A stretch of DNA of 64,000 nt from Labilithrix sp. (GCA_019637155.1 JAHBWE010000007.1:372001-436000), one strand, 5' to 3'; shown: positions 1 through 8,601, numbered from the stretch's first letter. The notes: generated by a model from the letters alone, not told the origin. A program made the numbers and translations.

Positions 1-2
1 TG

Positions 3-209
3 CACAACGGCGCGTTCGTGGGCGAGTGCGGCGCGCCCGACAACATGAAGGTGACGGTCAAGGTCGCGATCCGCGGAGGCCGCCCCGCCGGCGTCAGCGT
101 CCACACGAGCCCGCCCGATCCGGACGTCGCGGGCTGCATCGACCGGTATGTGCGCACGTTCTCGTGGCCGTCGAGCAGCAAGATGGATTCGTTCACCACG
201 ACCTACTGA
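3..209 (+). CDS. C-terminal fragment, AgmX/PglI-like C-terminal domain protein
   Basis: The gene enters from the left edge, so only its last 68 codons are visible. The visible part reads like the AgmX/PglI C-terminal domain common in myxobacterial secreted or motility-associated proteins: a strand TVKVAIRGG, a short turn, VSVHTSPPDPDVAGCIDRYV with the conserved Cys before a helix, then a final strand ending FTTTY. In that family the domain is TonB-C-like and sits at the end of long, low-complexity envelope proteins. The N-terminal architecture, start and operon cannot be seen. The family call is by pattern only. Confidence 0.6.
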   Translation, partial: HNGAFVGECGAPDNMKVTVKVAIRGGRPAGVSVHTSPPDPDVAGCIDRYVRTFSWPSSSKMDSFTTTY

Positions 210-223
210 CCACGCTTGCGCAG

Positions 224-1060
224 TCATCGAACGATCGTGCGCAAGCATCGATCGGTCTGGGCGACGTAGCCGGAGCCGAAGATCGCGACGTGCACGAGCA
301 GGAAGTAGAGCTGGTAGAGCGCGACGCGATCGGTGTGGCCGGGGAGGAGAGGGAAGCTCTCCTCGTACGCGTCGAAGGTGCGGCGCGGGAAGCCGCCGAA
401 GAGGCGCATCATCGCGAGGTCGAGCTCGCGCGCGCCGCCGGAGACGGCGGGATCGAAGACGCAGGGCGTGCCATCTCCCGCCGCGCACGCGTTTCCGGAC
501 CAGAGATCGCCGTGCAGGCGCGCGGGCGGCTCGGCGTCGCCGACGAGCTCCTCCATCCGCTCCGCGACGCGGTCGACGAGCGCGCGCGTGCTCGCCTCGA
601 GGTCACAGCGCTCCGCGAGCGCGAGGATCCTTTCGTCGCGATAGAAGTCCGCCCAGCGAGCGTGCGGGGTGTTGCGCTGCTCGGTGAGCCCGATGAAGTT
701 GTCGCGATCGAGACCGAACGACGGCGCGCCGCTTCGATGCAGCTCGGCCAACGCGTGTCCGAAGCGCTCGGCGGAGGCGCCGTCCAGGGCGCGGAGCTCG
801 AGCGCCTCCAGCACGAGGAAGTCGTCGCCGCGCGCGAGCACGTCGGGCACGCGGAGCGCGCGAGGGCCGCGCAGGAAGGCGAGCCCGTGCTCCTCGGCGT
901 CGACCATCGCCCGAGCGCGCCGATCATGCGGCGCCTTCACGAAGACGCGCCTCCCGTCGCAGAGCTCCACCACGCCCGCGCTCGGCGGCGACGATGCGTC
1001 GCGCGGGCGCGAGCCGAGCGCGCGCTCGAGCGTCGTCGCGAACGTCGGCGCGGCCGTCAC
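224..1060 (-). CDS. Fructosamine/ketosamine-3-kinase family protein
   Basis: Likely a protein-ketosamine kinase: it would phosphorylate sugar adducts on lysines so that they fall off (protein deglycation). The fold is an APH-like kinase. The catalytic loop RLHGDLWSGN lies about two thirds along, followed by a metal-binding FDPAVSGGARELDLAM segment, and the C-terminal FGSGYVAQTDRCL region fits the family. The chosen start is the GTG at 1060, which overlaps the stop of the upstream phosphatase by 4 bp (GTGA), giving 278 aa; an ATG at 1102 would add a Pro/Arg-rich stretch that looks non-coding. The overlap implies translational coupling to the phosphatase, and the pairing supports a deglycation role. 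Aminoglycoside phosphotransferase activity is less likely because of the DLWSGN motif. Confidence 0.85.
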   Translation of the reverse strand: MTAAPTFATTLERALGSRPRDASSPPSAGVVELCDGRRVFVKAPHDRRARAMVDAEEHGLAFLRGPRALRVPDVLARGDDFLVLEALELRALDGASAERFGHALAELHRSGAPSFGLDRDNFIGLTEQRNTPHARWADFYRDERILALAERCDLEASTRALVDRVAERMEELVGDAEPPARLHGDLWSGNACAAGDGTPCVFDPAVSGGARELDLAMMRLFGGFPRRTFDAYEESFPLLPGHTDRVALYQLYFLLVHVAIFGSGYVAQTDRCLRTIVR

Positions 1061-1548
1061 AGCGCGTGCTTCCGGCGGAGGCCGGCGAGGAGCGCCGTGC
1101 AAGCCTCGACGCAGATGTCGACGACCTCCTCGAAGCCCTCGCGCTCTCCGTAATAGGGATCGGGCACGTCCGCGTCGCGTGGACCGTCGAGCACGTGGTC
1201 TCGTGCGAGCGAGATCTTCGCCTTCATCGCGTCGGTCGACGCGAGCCGAAGGAGGGACTCTACGTGCGTCGTGTCCATCGCGACGACGTAGTCGAAGCGA
1301 TCGAAGTGGTGCGCCTTCCAGTGCTGGGCGCGGCTCTCGAGGCGATAACCGCGCGCCTCCGCGGCGCGGATGGTGCGCGGATCGGGGCGCTCGCCGACGT
1401 GCCAGCTCCCGATTCCGAAGCTCTCGACGTGAAAGGTATGCGCGAGCCCAGCCTCCGCGACGAGCTTCTTGAAGACTCCCTCCGCCGTAGGCGACCGGCA
1501 GATGTTCCCGGAACAGACGAAGCAGACTCGGATCTTCCCGTCGCTCAC
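1057..1548 (-). CDS. Low-molecular-weight protein-tyrosine-phosphatase family
   Basis: This is a 163-aa cytosolic phosphatase with the complete LMW-PTP signature: the P-loop CSGNICRS (CX5R) starting near residue 12 and the general-acid segment DPYYG near the C-terminus. Length is normal for the family. It is the first gene of a two-gene minus-strand operon and overlaps the ketosamine kinase by 4 bp. LMW-PTP-A is known to act as a protein-ribulosamine-5-phosphatase, so next to an FN3K-like kinase the substrate may be glycated protein or a sugar phosphate rather than phosphotyrosine. That reassignment is inference. Confidence 0.92.
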   Translation of the reverse strand: MSDGKIRVCFVCSGNICRSPTAEGVFKKLVAEAGLAHTFHVESFGIGSWHVGERPDPRTIRAAEARGYRLESRAQHWKAHHFDRFDYVVAMDTTHVESLLRLASTDAMKAKISLARDHVLDGPRDADVPDPYYGEREGFEEVVDICVEACTALLAGLRRKHAL

Positions 1549-1641
1549 ACCTCTTGTTTATCCTGAAACGACGGAAACAAGCTCGCGCAGAGTGTTTACG
1601 GCACCGTGTTCCGACCTGCCGGCACGAGCCAGCTCTCGCGG

Positions 1642-2095
1642 TCAGAAGGCCGTCGACGGGATCCGTACGGGCTGCGTGCCCGCGTCACCGTCGCCGAGCG
1701 TGCCGTCTGCATGACGCGCGGAGATGTCCAGGACGTTCGGACCAGACTCCTCATCGAAGCGCCAGTAGCCGACGAGACCGGGCTCGTTGCCGGTGAGCGG
1801 CTTCCCCATCGTCGCCTGGATCTCCGCTGCCGTTCGGACGACGTTCCAGGCGCGGACCTCGTCGATGCTCCCCTCGAAGAAGTGAGCATTACCGAAATTC
1901 GCGCCGATATCCATGTTGGGATTCGCCGTGAGGGAAGTCGTGCTCATGCCGGACGGCGTCCCGTCCACCACGCCGTTCACAAAGAGGGTGACGGTCCCCG
2001 TGCTCTTGACGCGCGTGACGGCGACGTGGACCCATTGCCCTGTCGCGACGTTCGACGTGCCGACCACGGAGTGGTCGGGCGCGGCGATGCGGTGC
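1642..2095 (-). pseudogene. LamG/concanavalin-like domain protein, 5'-truncated relic
   Basis: The frame encodes the second half of a LamG jelly-roll: HRIAAPDHSVVGTS, GQWVHVAVTR, VTLFVNG, a G-S-IDEVRAWN segment, then PGLVGYWRFDEESG and a stop. The first strands of the domain and any signal peptide are absent. The frame stays open upstream of about 2095 but then reads antisense through the start of the divergent lipoprotein, with no family resemblance, and there is no good start codon or ribosome site. I read it as the surviving 3' end of a longer secreted protein whose front was lost when the 2145 gene was placed here. A short functional protein starting at the GTG at 2067 is possible but would lack half the fold. 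Confidence 0.6.
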
Positions 2096-2144
2096 GCCGC
2101 TACTCGGCGCTGGCGTTTTCGCTTCTGGCTCGTAAAGTCCCCTC

Positions 2145-3092
2145 GTGAGGCACTCCACCGTTCTCTTCGTCCTCCTCGCCGCCTGTTCGTCGTCGAGCCA
2201 GCGCGCTGGGTTCTCTGATACCGCGCCGCCCGACACGACGACGTCCTCCTCTTCGGGAGGAGCCTTCACGCCAACGGACTCGGACGCGTCGGCGCCGACG
2301 GACGATGACTGCTCCGAAGCCTCGAAGCTCGTCTACGTGCTCTCGTCGAGCTACGACCTCCTCAGCCTCACACCGAGCACGGGCACCTTCGCGCTGATCG
2401 GCCACCTCGATTGCGCCGACACGATGACCCCGAACTCGATGGCAGTCGATCGCTCCGGCACCGCGTGGGTCAACTACGCGAGCGGCAACCTCTTCAAGGT
2501 CAGCACCAAGGACGCATCGTGCGAGAAGACGACCTACAAGAAGCAAGGCGGCTTCACGCGCTTCGGAATGGCGTTCGCGTCGGACGCGGCCGGGTCCGAC
2601 GCCGAGACGCTGTTCATCAACGGCATCGGTGACTCGTTCGTCTCCTCGAAGGGCCACGGCCTCTTCAAGGTCGACCAGCAAACCCTGAAGCTCGAGGAGA
2701 TCGGCGACTTCAGCGACAGCTTGAAGGAGCAGCCCGCCGAGCTCACCGGCCGCGGCGACGGCAAGCTCTTCGGCTTCTTCACGACGAAGCCCCACGCGAC
2801 GCTCGCCGAGATCGACAAGGCGACCGGCGCGACCTCGAACGTGAAATCGCTCACCGGCGTCTCGACCGGCGAGGCCTGGGCCTTCTCGTACTGGGGCGGC
2901 GACTTCTGGTTCTACACCGCGGCGCTCGGCGCGAAGGCCTCCACCGTCACTCGCCTCGCGACGAGCGGCGACGGCAAGATCTCGAAGGTGACGACGAACG
3001 CGGACGACATCGCCAAGGCAAACACGGACGGCAAGTTCCTGATCGTCGGCGCGGGCGTCTCCACGTGCGCGCCGCTCGAGCCGCCGAAATAG
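2145..3092 (+). CDS. Secreted lipoprotein, beta-propeller-like, unknown function
   Basis: A 315-aa lipoprotein starting at a GTG, with a short signal peptide and lipobox LAAC (Cys at residue 14). A Ser/Thr/Asp-rich linker of about 35 residues follows. The rest consists of repeated short strands such as LVYVLSSSYDLLSL, GTAWVNYASGNLFKV and GLFKVDQQTLKLEEIG, resembling blades of a WD/NHL-type propeller (value, label, value). Four or more Cys lie in the mature part and may form disulfides. It is probably outer-membrane anchored. No enzyme motif is visible. It is divergent from the LamG relic and followed by the dispersed repeat. Confidence 0.75.
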   Translation: MRHSTVLFVLLAACSSSSQRAGFSDTAPPDTTTSSSSGGAFTPTDSDASAPTDDDCSEASKLVYVLSSSYDLLSLTPSTGTFALIGHLDCADTMTPNSMAVDRSGTAWVNYASGNLFKVSTKDASCEKTTYKKQGGFTRFGMAFASDAAGSDAETLFINGIGDSFVSSKGHGLFKVDQQTLKLEEIGDFSDSLKEQPAELTGRGDGKLFGFFTTKPHATLAEIDKATGATSNVKSLTGVSTGEAWAFSYWGGDFWFYTAALGAKASTVTRLATSGDGKISKVTTNADDIAKANTDGKFLIVGAGVSTCAPLEPPK

Positions 3093-3103
3093 AATGCCCC
3101 CAC

Positions 3104-3393
3104 CCAGCGCGGCTTCGCCGCGCTGCCTCCCCCTTGTCCGTGCTCGGGCCTTCGGCCCTGCGCGCGGACGGGGGAGGAGCTTGCTCGTTGGTCGGTGCGT
3201 TCGTGTGACCGGATGCTGCGGGAGGCGAGCTCCCATCGGCCATGCTTCGCGGCGCGGATGCGCGCCGAGCTACGGGACGCGCACCTTCCGTGCCGCGCAT
3301 GGACGCCGCGCTCCGCCCTCACCGCCATGGCGCGGCACGCAAGCTGCGCTTGAGCCTTCGCTCGGCGCGCATCCGCGCCGCTCAGGAGGCTTC
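3104..3393 (+). repeat. Dispersed repeat, copy A
   Basis: About 290 bp shared with 9078-9384. It begins near GCTGCCTCCCCCTTG, includes a GGGCCTTCGGCCC hairpin and a GGAGGAGCTTGCTCGTTG stretch, then GGTGCGTTCGTGTGACCGG, then after a short variable segment GCTTCGCGGCGCGGATGCGC and CACGCAAGCTGCGCTTGAGC. It ends directly at the ribosome-binding site of the DUF559 gene. It codes for nothing recognisable, and long reading frames through it look like base-composition artefacts. Confidence 0.8.
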
Positions 3394-3765
3394 ATGTTCG
3401 GTCGCTCGCTCGTCACCCCGGCTCAGGCGCTCATCCTCGAAGAGCGCGCTCGCACCATGCGCTTCGCGCCCACGCGCGGGGAGGAGTGCCTCTGGCGCAT
3501 ACTCTCCGGCTCCAAAACCGGCTTCGCCTTCCGTCGCCAGCTCGTCATCGCGAATCACATCGTCGACTTCGCTTGCACCAAGGTCCGCCTCGCCGTCGAG
3601 GTGGACGGTGGCGCTCACCAAGGGCGCGTGGCCCACGATGCCCAGCGGGACCGTGAGCTCGAGGCACTCGGCTGGAGCGTCGTCCGCATCCCGGAGGAGC
3701 TCCTCTTCCAGAACCTCGAGGAAGCGATCCGCCGCATCCTCGCCGGCGCCATGCGGGCGCGTTAA
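3394..3765 (+). CDS. DUF559 (Vsr/PD-(D/E)XK-like) endonuclease-domain protein
   Basis: A 123-aa protein with the DUF559 signature: ARTMRFAPTRGEECLWRIL, the strand FRRQLVIANHIVDFAC, then VRLAVEVDGGAH with acidic residues placed as in the very-short-patch-repair nuclease fold, and a closing LGWSVVRIPEELL helix-strand. The ATG at 3394 is preceded by a perfect AGGAGG at 3384-3389. Members of this family resemble Vsr mismatch nucleases, but their role is unproven. The upstream flank is repeat copy A, and a truncated paralogue lies at 13966. A stem (GCGCC 3773-3777 with GGCGC 3795-3799) follows the stop and may end transcription. The gene looks like cargo of, or a passenger beside, the repeat. Confidence 0.85.
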   Translation: MFGRSLVTPAQALILEERARTMRFAPTRGEECLWRILSGSKTGFAFRRQLVIANHIVDFACTKVRLAVEVDGGAHQGRVAHDAQRDRELEALGWSVVRIPEELLFQNLEEAIRRILAGAMRAR

Positions 3766-3798
3766 ACGCATTGCGCCGCGAGTCCTCTGGCGGTGGCG

Positions 3799-4869
3799 CT
3801 ATGGTGTGACTTCGAGCGCGGCCGCGCCGCGCCATCGGCTCACGAGCGTCCCTGCGTCGTCCACGGCGAAGCACCACAGACTGTCCTTCACCTGAATCGC
3901 ACGCGGTGTGGTCTCCACCGCGAGATCGAGCAAAGGAATGCCGATGGGCTTCGCCTCGACGCGCGTGCGGAGCGCGGCCAGCGACATTCGACCCGGATGC
4001 GCCACCGGCACCTGAACATGCTTCGACACCGGCGGCGACGTAAGGTGCACCGGACGGCCTCGCGCGAGGATCCACGTCAGGCCGGTCATCTCGATCAAGT
4101 CCGGTAGATGGTGGTTGTTGAACGGCGTCGTGACCCACGCGCGCTCTCCGTCGTGCGGTCGAAACAGGTCGTCATGATGCGACGTCTGCGAGCCGTGGTG
4201 CGGGATCTTGAGCACGAGGACGTCGCTCGCCGCTGGGCTGCTGGCAAGGATGCCTCGCCAGCCGGAGTTGCTCGGAGTGTCAGTCGGTAGATCGCTTCCT
4301 AAAAGCACGCCGGCACTTCCGTACTGGATGAGGATGGCCGCGCTCGCGTCGTTGGGGTCGTCCATCGTGTGGTTCACCGGCGGCGAGAGGATCTGTGCGA
4401 CGACGCCGGGGCCAAGCGGCAGACTCGCGCCGACCTCGAGATCCAGCCGTGTTGCCGGGAGCCGCTCGAGCGCGGCGATCCCTCGAGCGACCTTCTGCCC
4501 GGAGATTCTACGACTGGTGACGTGTGACGGGACAGCCGCGCTACGCGATCGAGGAAGCGCAACGACCTTGATCGCGTCGCCGTACGTCTCGCACAGCTCG
4601 ACGATCCCGCGCGCGTGATCGAGATGCGGGTGGGTGAGCGCGTACGCGAGGATCGGCTCGTCAGGATGGCGATAGCGGCGCAGCACCTCGACGAGCCCCG
4701 ACTCGGCCGCGCCGCTCTTGCAACCGTCCGCGAGGATCCAGCCGGCTCGGTTCGCGAGAGCGACCGCGATGGCCTCGCCTTCGCCGGGACCGACGACGAA
4801 GACATGCATGAACCGCGGATCGAGCGTCGCGAGCGAGCCGACCTCCACGCTGTCCGGCAGCGGGCTCAT
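3799..4869 (-). CDS. ComEC/Rec2-type metallo-beta-lactamase-fold hydrolase
   Basis: A 356-aa soluble hydrolase of the MBL fold. The metal-binding motif HxHxDH appears as THPHLDHARG near residues 79-88. Later family motifs are present: NDASAAILIQYG, VLLGSDLP (metal Asp) and KIPHHGSQTSHH. This set is that of the stand-alone relatives of the ComEC/Rec2 C-terminal domain, some of which hydrolyse nucleic acid or nucleotide phosphodiesters. There is no signal peptide or membrane segment, so it acts in the cytosol. About 90 C-terminal residues after the core are of unknown function. Its ATG overlaps the stop of the upstream ATPase/TPR gene by 4 bp (ATGA), so the two are made together. The substrate is unknown; nuclease, cyclic-nucleotide hydrolase and effector roles all remain open. 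Confidence 0.88.
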   Translation of the reverse strand: MSPLPDSVEVGSLATLDPRFMHVFVVGPGEGEAIAVALANRAGWILADGCKSGAAESGLVEVLRRYRHPDEPILAYALTHPHLDHARGIVELCETYGDAIKVVALPRSRSAAVPSHVTSRRISGQKVARGIAALERLPATRLDLEVGASLPLGPGVVAQILSPPVNHTMDDPNDASAAILIQYGSAGVLLGSDLPTDTPSNSGWRGILASSPAASDVLVLKIPHHGSQTSHHDDLFRPHDGERAWVTTPFNNHHLPDLIEMTGLTWILARGRPVHLTSPPVSKHVQVPVAHPGRMSLAALRTRVEAKPIGIPLLDLAVETTPRAIQVKDSLWCFAVDDAGTLVSRWRGAAALEVTP

Positions 4870-6884
4870 GCCGGGGTCGGGTCGGTCGGTAGCGCGCCTC
4901 CCGACAAGACCTCATAGCCCTCGTCGTCCTCGTCGACGTCGGGCGCAGCATTGACGAGCCGCACGCGCACCATGGCGCGCTCTTCGCCGTAGAACCCCAT
5001 CTCGAAGAACTGATCCGGCTCCGCCGCCGAGCCGGACCATTCGGTCCACTCGGTCGCCGCGACCGTACGCTTGAACACGCGGCGCTCGCTCTGGACGAGC
5101 GCACCGACGAACGTCACGCCCTCGGCGTCGACGGAGAGAACGCGCCCCGGCATCCAGTCGGCGAGCTCTTGCCCGCCCCACGTCCGCTCCAACAGCACGG
5201 GCCTCAGCCAGCGCTTGGCGATCGGGAAGTCCGCCGGGTAGACGGACTCGCCGAGCGCCACCGCCTCGAGCGCGTCTTCGAAGCGCTGTCGCAGACGCTC
5301 GAGGACGACGTGCTCGCCCAGCCATTGCCGTGGGATCATCCGGTAGGCCCTCGCCGCCCGTTCGACCTCTCCCGCGTCGAGCCACTCGTTGACGACCCAG
5401 CAGTGGAAGTGCCGGGCGAGGAGAGGATCGCGGCGGACGCGCGTACCGTTGGGGTCCACGCGCTCGAGGCTCTTCGCCCACTCCCGATCGGCCGCGTCAT
5501 AGCGGAGGTCTTTGATGAGGAACGTCACGAGCCGCGCGTTCCACCATGGGTTGGCGGAATCACGCTCGATGGCGTTGCGGTAGGCCCGCTCGACATCGAC
5601 GCGCGGCGCGCCGGTACGCTCGAGGTTGAACCCGAGGTAGTGCCACGCGTAAGCGTCCTTTGGGTCGGCCTTCAGGACGCGCTCGTAGAGGGCCGCCGCC
5701 CGCGCGAACTGGCGGTACTCCGCGCTCAAGGACCACGCGCGGTCGAGGATCTGCTCTGGGCCTGCAAGGGACAGCGACTCCCACTCTGCTTCGCCGTGCA
5801 GAGCCATGTGCCCGAGGTGATGCGCGCGCTCGAGCCAGTGCATGATCTTGCTCGCATCACGCGGAGGCTGCACCGCACCGTCGCGAGACCGGTGATGCGC
5901 GGCGAGGGCGTCGTGCGTCCTCCATCCCGGCCGGCGCTTCCGGAGCGCGAAGCTGATCTCCGCCCGCACCTGATCCGGAAGGCGCAGCGCTCCATCGTGC
6001 TCGTAGGCGATGCACTCCGTGAAGAACGGAGTGTGCCCTGCGGGAGGCGCGGCGACGGCGAGCGCGAGCGTACGGTCCACGGGGAATCGCGCGCTCGCGA
6101 GGCGAACGAAGGCATCGGCGATGGGCCGGTTGCCCGGATCGAGGAGCCGTTCGACGATCGCGTCGATCACGGGTCGTAGATCGCGAATGCCCGCAGCGAG
6201 CGTCGCTACGAGCTCGTCGGGGTCCTGCCCGAGCGCAGCCGCACCGACGAGACCGCGAAACTGGATGGGCGAGAGCCTCTCGGCCCCCACACACGCACGA
6301 ACGCGTTCGAATGCGGGGCCATACGCCCCCCAACGCGCGGCATCGGCCAACGCTCCAGGCTCGATCGCCGGAGGCGGAAGCTCGAGCCGCTCCGCGAGGT
6401 CACCGGCGAGCTCGGCAGACTCCTCGTGCGCGATCACGACGACAGAGGCGCCGCCGCCGGTGAGCCCCGCGAAGAACGCACGAGCGTTCGCCTCACGACG
6501 CGCACGCGAGGCGCTCACGAGACCGAGGAGCCGCCACGACTCGGGCAGACGGACCACGATGACGCGTGCCTCCCGGGCGGCGATCGTCGCGAGCGCAGCG
6601 GCGCGTTCGCCGATCGGCCGCGCGGTGTCGCGCGCGATCTCCATGGCTTCCTCGTTCAACGCCGCTGCGATCTGAAGGAGTCCATGTGCTGGACCGTCAT
6701 GCCCCTGGAACGGAGGGAGCGACACGTGGACGCCGTGCGGCCCAAGAGCTCGCTGGAGCTTGCTCGCGAGCGTCAGACGCCCGGAGCCCGTCGGTCCAAC
6801 GACGATCACGCTCTTGCCACGATAGAGCTCGCTCGAGACCGATGCGGCGATGGCGTCGAGCTCGCCGAGAAGGGCAAGACTCAT
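4866..6884 (-). CDS. Degenerate P-loop ATPase with C-terminal TPR domain, partner of the MBL hydrolase
   Basis: A 672-aa cytosolic protein. I start it at the ATG at 6884 (MSLALLGELDA); the open frame upstream of that is Arg/Ser-rich and looks non-coding. Residues 20-40 hold a Walker-A-like loop VGPTGSGRLT in which the usual Lys is Arg, and the expected Walker B strand reads VIVVRLPES without the acidic pair, so ATP hydrolysis is doubtful. A second core strand, ASVVVIAHEESAE, suits an AAA/STAND-like fold. The middle is helical. From about residue 400 there are TPR-type repeats (FARAAALYERVLKADPKD, then AYAWHYLGFNLERTG), and the last 120 residues form an acidic beta-rich tail. Sensor/scaffold plus effector hydrolase is the natural reading of this gene pair, but it is inference. 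Confidence 0.75.
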   Translation of the reverse strand: MSLALLGELDAIAASVSSELYRGKSVIVVGPTGSGRLTLASKLQRALGPHGVHVSLPPFQGHDGPAHGLLQIAAALNEEAMEIARDTARPIGERAAALATIAAREARVIVVRLPESWRLLGLVSASRARREANARAFFAGLTGGGASVVVIAHEESAELAGDLAERLELPPPAIEPGALADAARWGAYGPAFERVRACVGAERLSPIQFRGLVGAAALGQDPDELVATLAAGIRDLRPVIDAIVERLLDPGNRPIADAFVRLASARFPVDRTLALAVAAPPAGHTPFFTECIAYEHDGALRLPDQVRAEISFALRKRRPGWRTHDALAAHHRSRDGAVQPPRDASKIMHWLERAHHLGHMALHGEAEWESLSLAGPEQILDRAWSLSAEYRQFARAAALYERVLKADPKDAYAWHYLGFNLERTGAPRVDVERAYRNAIERDSANPWWNARLVTFLIKDLRYDAADREWAKSLERVDPNGTRVRRDPLLARHFHCWVVNEWLDAGEVERAARAYRMIPRQWLGEHVVLERLRQRFEDALEAVALGESVYPADFPIAKRWLRPVLLERTWGGQELADWMPGRVLSVDAEGVTFVGALVQSERRVFKRTVAATEWTEWSGSAAEPDQFFEMGFYGEERAMVRVRLVNAAPDVDEDDEGYEVLSGGALPTDPTPA

Positions 6885-6972
6885 CGCGGGGTAGGGTACC
6901 GCATCGACTGCGAGTTTCGCAGACGGATCTGCGCCCAGACCATTGCGGCTCGCGCGAGGATTGCGACGTCCG

Positions 6973-8481
6973 CTACGGGGACGTGGCGAAGGCGAAGTCG
7001 AACTTCGTGGTATCGCAGTCGAAGAGCGGCACGATCGACGTGGCACCGGAGGCCAGCATCGTCGTCGTCATGTCGGAGAGCGTCCGGTTCGCTTCGGGGA
7101 TGTTCGACGGATCCTTCGACGAGATGACGCGGTGCTCGCCGCACGCGTCGACGTCTTCGAAGAAGCGCGTGCTCCCCGTCTGCGAAACGAGCGCCTCGTC
7201 GCCGTAGAACACTTGGCCGCCGACGGTGGTGAGGAGAACGTCGGCGGGCTTCGCGTCGATGACGGCGCGGTAGGGGTTCGCGGCGTCGCCGCGGACGACC
7301 ATGAGATCGGCCGCCTTCCCGACCGCGATCGAGCCGAGCTTGTCGTCGAGGCCGACGATCTCGGCGGGGTTCTTCGTCGCCATCTCGTAGAGATCGCGGT
7401 CCGTGAGGATCGAGTTGAACTGCGTCTTGTTGACCCGGTCTGCCATCTTGAGCTCGGCGAGCAGGTTGGCGGAGCCGGACGGCGTCCAGTCGGGCGCGAG
7501 CGCAACCTTGATGCCCTCGCGGATGGCGATCGGGATCTTCGTCGTCTGCCCGTAGAGGATCATGTTCGACAGCGGCGACCACACGATCTTCATGCCCGCT
7601 TGGCCCATCTCGTGGAGCTGCGCCTCGGTGAGACCCGTCGAGTGGATGCCGACGACCTGGGGCTTCAGGAGATCGAGGTTTTTGAGCTGCTCGAGCTCGT
7701 TCGACGAGCTCGCGTCGATGCCCTCCGCCAGGTGCACGAGGAACGCCTTCGTCTTGCCGCTCGCGAACTGCGCGTTCAGGGTGCGCGCTTCGGACGCCGA
7801 GATGCTGCTGATCGCGAGGACGTTCTGCCGGACGTGATCGGCGCAGAAGTTTCCGAACTCGACGTTGCGCGCCCACGAGCGTGTGCACGCGAGGTCGACG
7901 GATCCTTGAATCGTCGTTGTGCCGCCTGCGAGCGCACGAAGCTCGCCGTACTTGATGGCGTCGCACTGACGCCGAGCGCCCTTGACCGCGTTGTAGGGCT
8001 CCTTCACCGCGTCCCTGTAGGCGGCGAGACGGGCCCATTGATAACGATTGTTGAAGCGCCGGCCCGCGTTCCAGAGCGGCAAGAAGTTGTACGCGACGTG
8101 GTTGTGCAGATCGACGAGGCCCGGCGAGACGATGCCGCCGGTCTCGACGACGTTCGTTACCCCCGCGGGGATCGATGCGCGGTCTGCGACGACCGCCGCG
8201 ATCCTCTCGTTCTGCACGACGACATATCCCGGCGTCGGACCGCTCGGCGTCAGGAGCGTCCCCCCGAGGGCATACGGGGCGTGCGCGATCGCGGAGCAAC
8301 CGGTGGAGAGCTCCTGCACATCGGTCTCGCTCGCATCCGTTTCCTCGACCTCGTCTACGTCGTCGGTCGCCGGCGCGACGCACGCAGCCGCGAACGCCGC
8401 CACAGCGAGCGCACACATCACCATCCATCCGCGGTGAATGTAGGTCGGCCTGCGCACGGTTTCGAAACGAGCGTGGTGCAT
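6973..8481 (-). CDS. Amidohydrolase-family lipoprotein
   Basis: A metal-dependent hydrolase of the amidohydrolase superfamily exported as a lipoprotein. From the ATG at 8481 it has a basic n-region, a hydrophobic stretch, and lipobox FAAAC, then an Asp/Glu-rich linker. The catalytic domain shows PGLVDLHNH (HxH metal pair), GTTTIQGS, VGIHSTGLTEAQL, SPLSNMILYG and LAPDWTPSG (metal Asp), the pattern of the chlorohydrolase/imidazolonepropionase-like branch, ending with the typical GSIAVGKAADLMVV composite domain. A C-terminal extension of about 80 residues has two Cys. Other possible starts are ATGs at 8424 and 8553. The substrate is unknown; a cyclic amide or N-acyl compound outside the inner membrane is likely. 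Confidence 0.87.
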   Translation of the reverse strand: MHHARFETVRRPTYIHRGWMVMCALAVAAFAAACVAPATDDVDEVEETDASETDVQELSTGCSAIAHAPYALGGTLLTPSGPTPGYVVVQNERIAAVVADRASIPAGVTNVVETGGIVSPGLVDLHNHVAYNFLPLWNAGRRFNNRYQWARLAAYRDAVKEPYNAVKGARRQCDAIKYGELRALAGGTTTIQGSVDLACTRSWARNVEFGNFCADHVRQNVLAISSISASEARTLNAQFASGKTKAFLVHLAEGIDASSSNELEQLKNLDLLKPQVVGIHSTGLTEAQLHEMGQAGMKIVWSPLSNMILYGQTTKIPIAIREGIKVALAPDWTPSGSANLLAELKMADRVNKTQFNSILTDRDLYEMATKNPAEIVGLDDKLGSIAVGKAADLMVVRGDAANPYRAVIDAKPADVLLTTVGGQVFYGDEALVSQTGSTRFFEDVDACGEHRVISSKDPSNIPEANRTLSDMTTTMLASGATSIVPLFDCDTTKFDFAFATSP

Positions 8482-8601
8482 AACCGGTGCACAGAAGCCA
8501 GACGGCGAGGGCCATGTAAAGCTGCCGTCCGCATCGAGACGATGTGCAGACACAGACTCCTTCGAGACGGCTTCTACAATCTACGTCTCCGACGCGTCGG
8601 C

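Noticed and set aside
3094..3393. Coding extension upstream of the DUF559 gene
   Set aside because: The frame is open through the repeat but reads like a composition artefact, and a perfect AGGAGG precedes the internal ATG at 3394.
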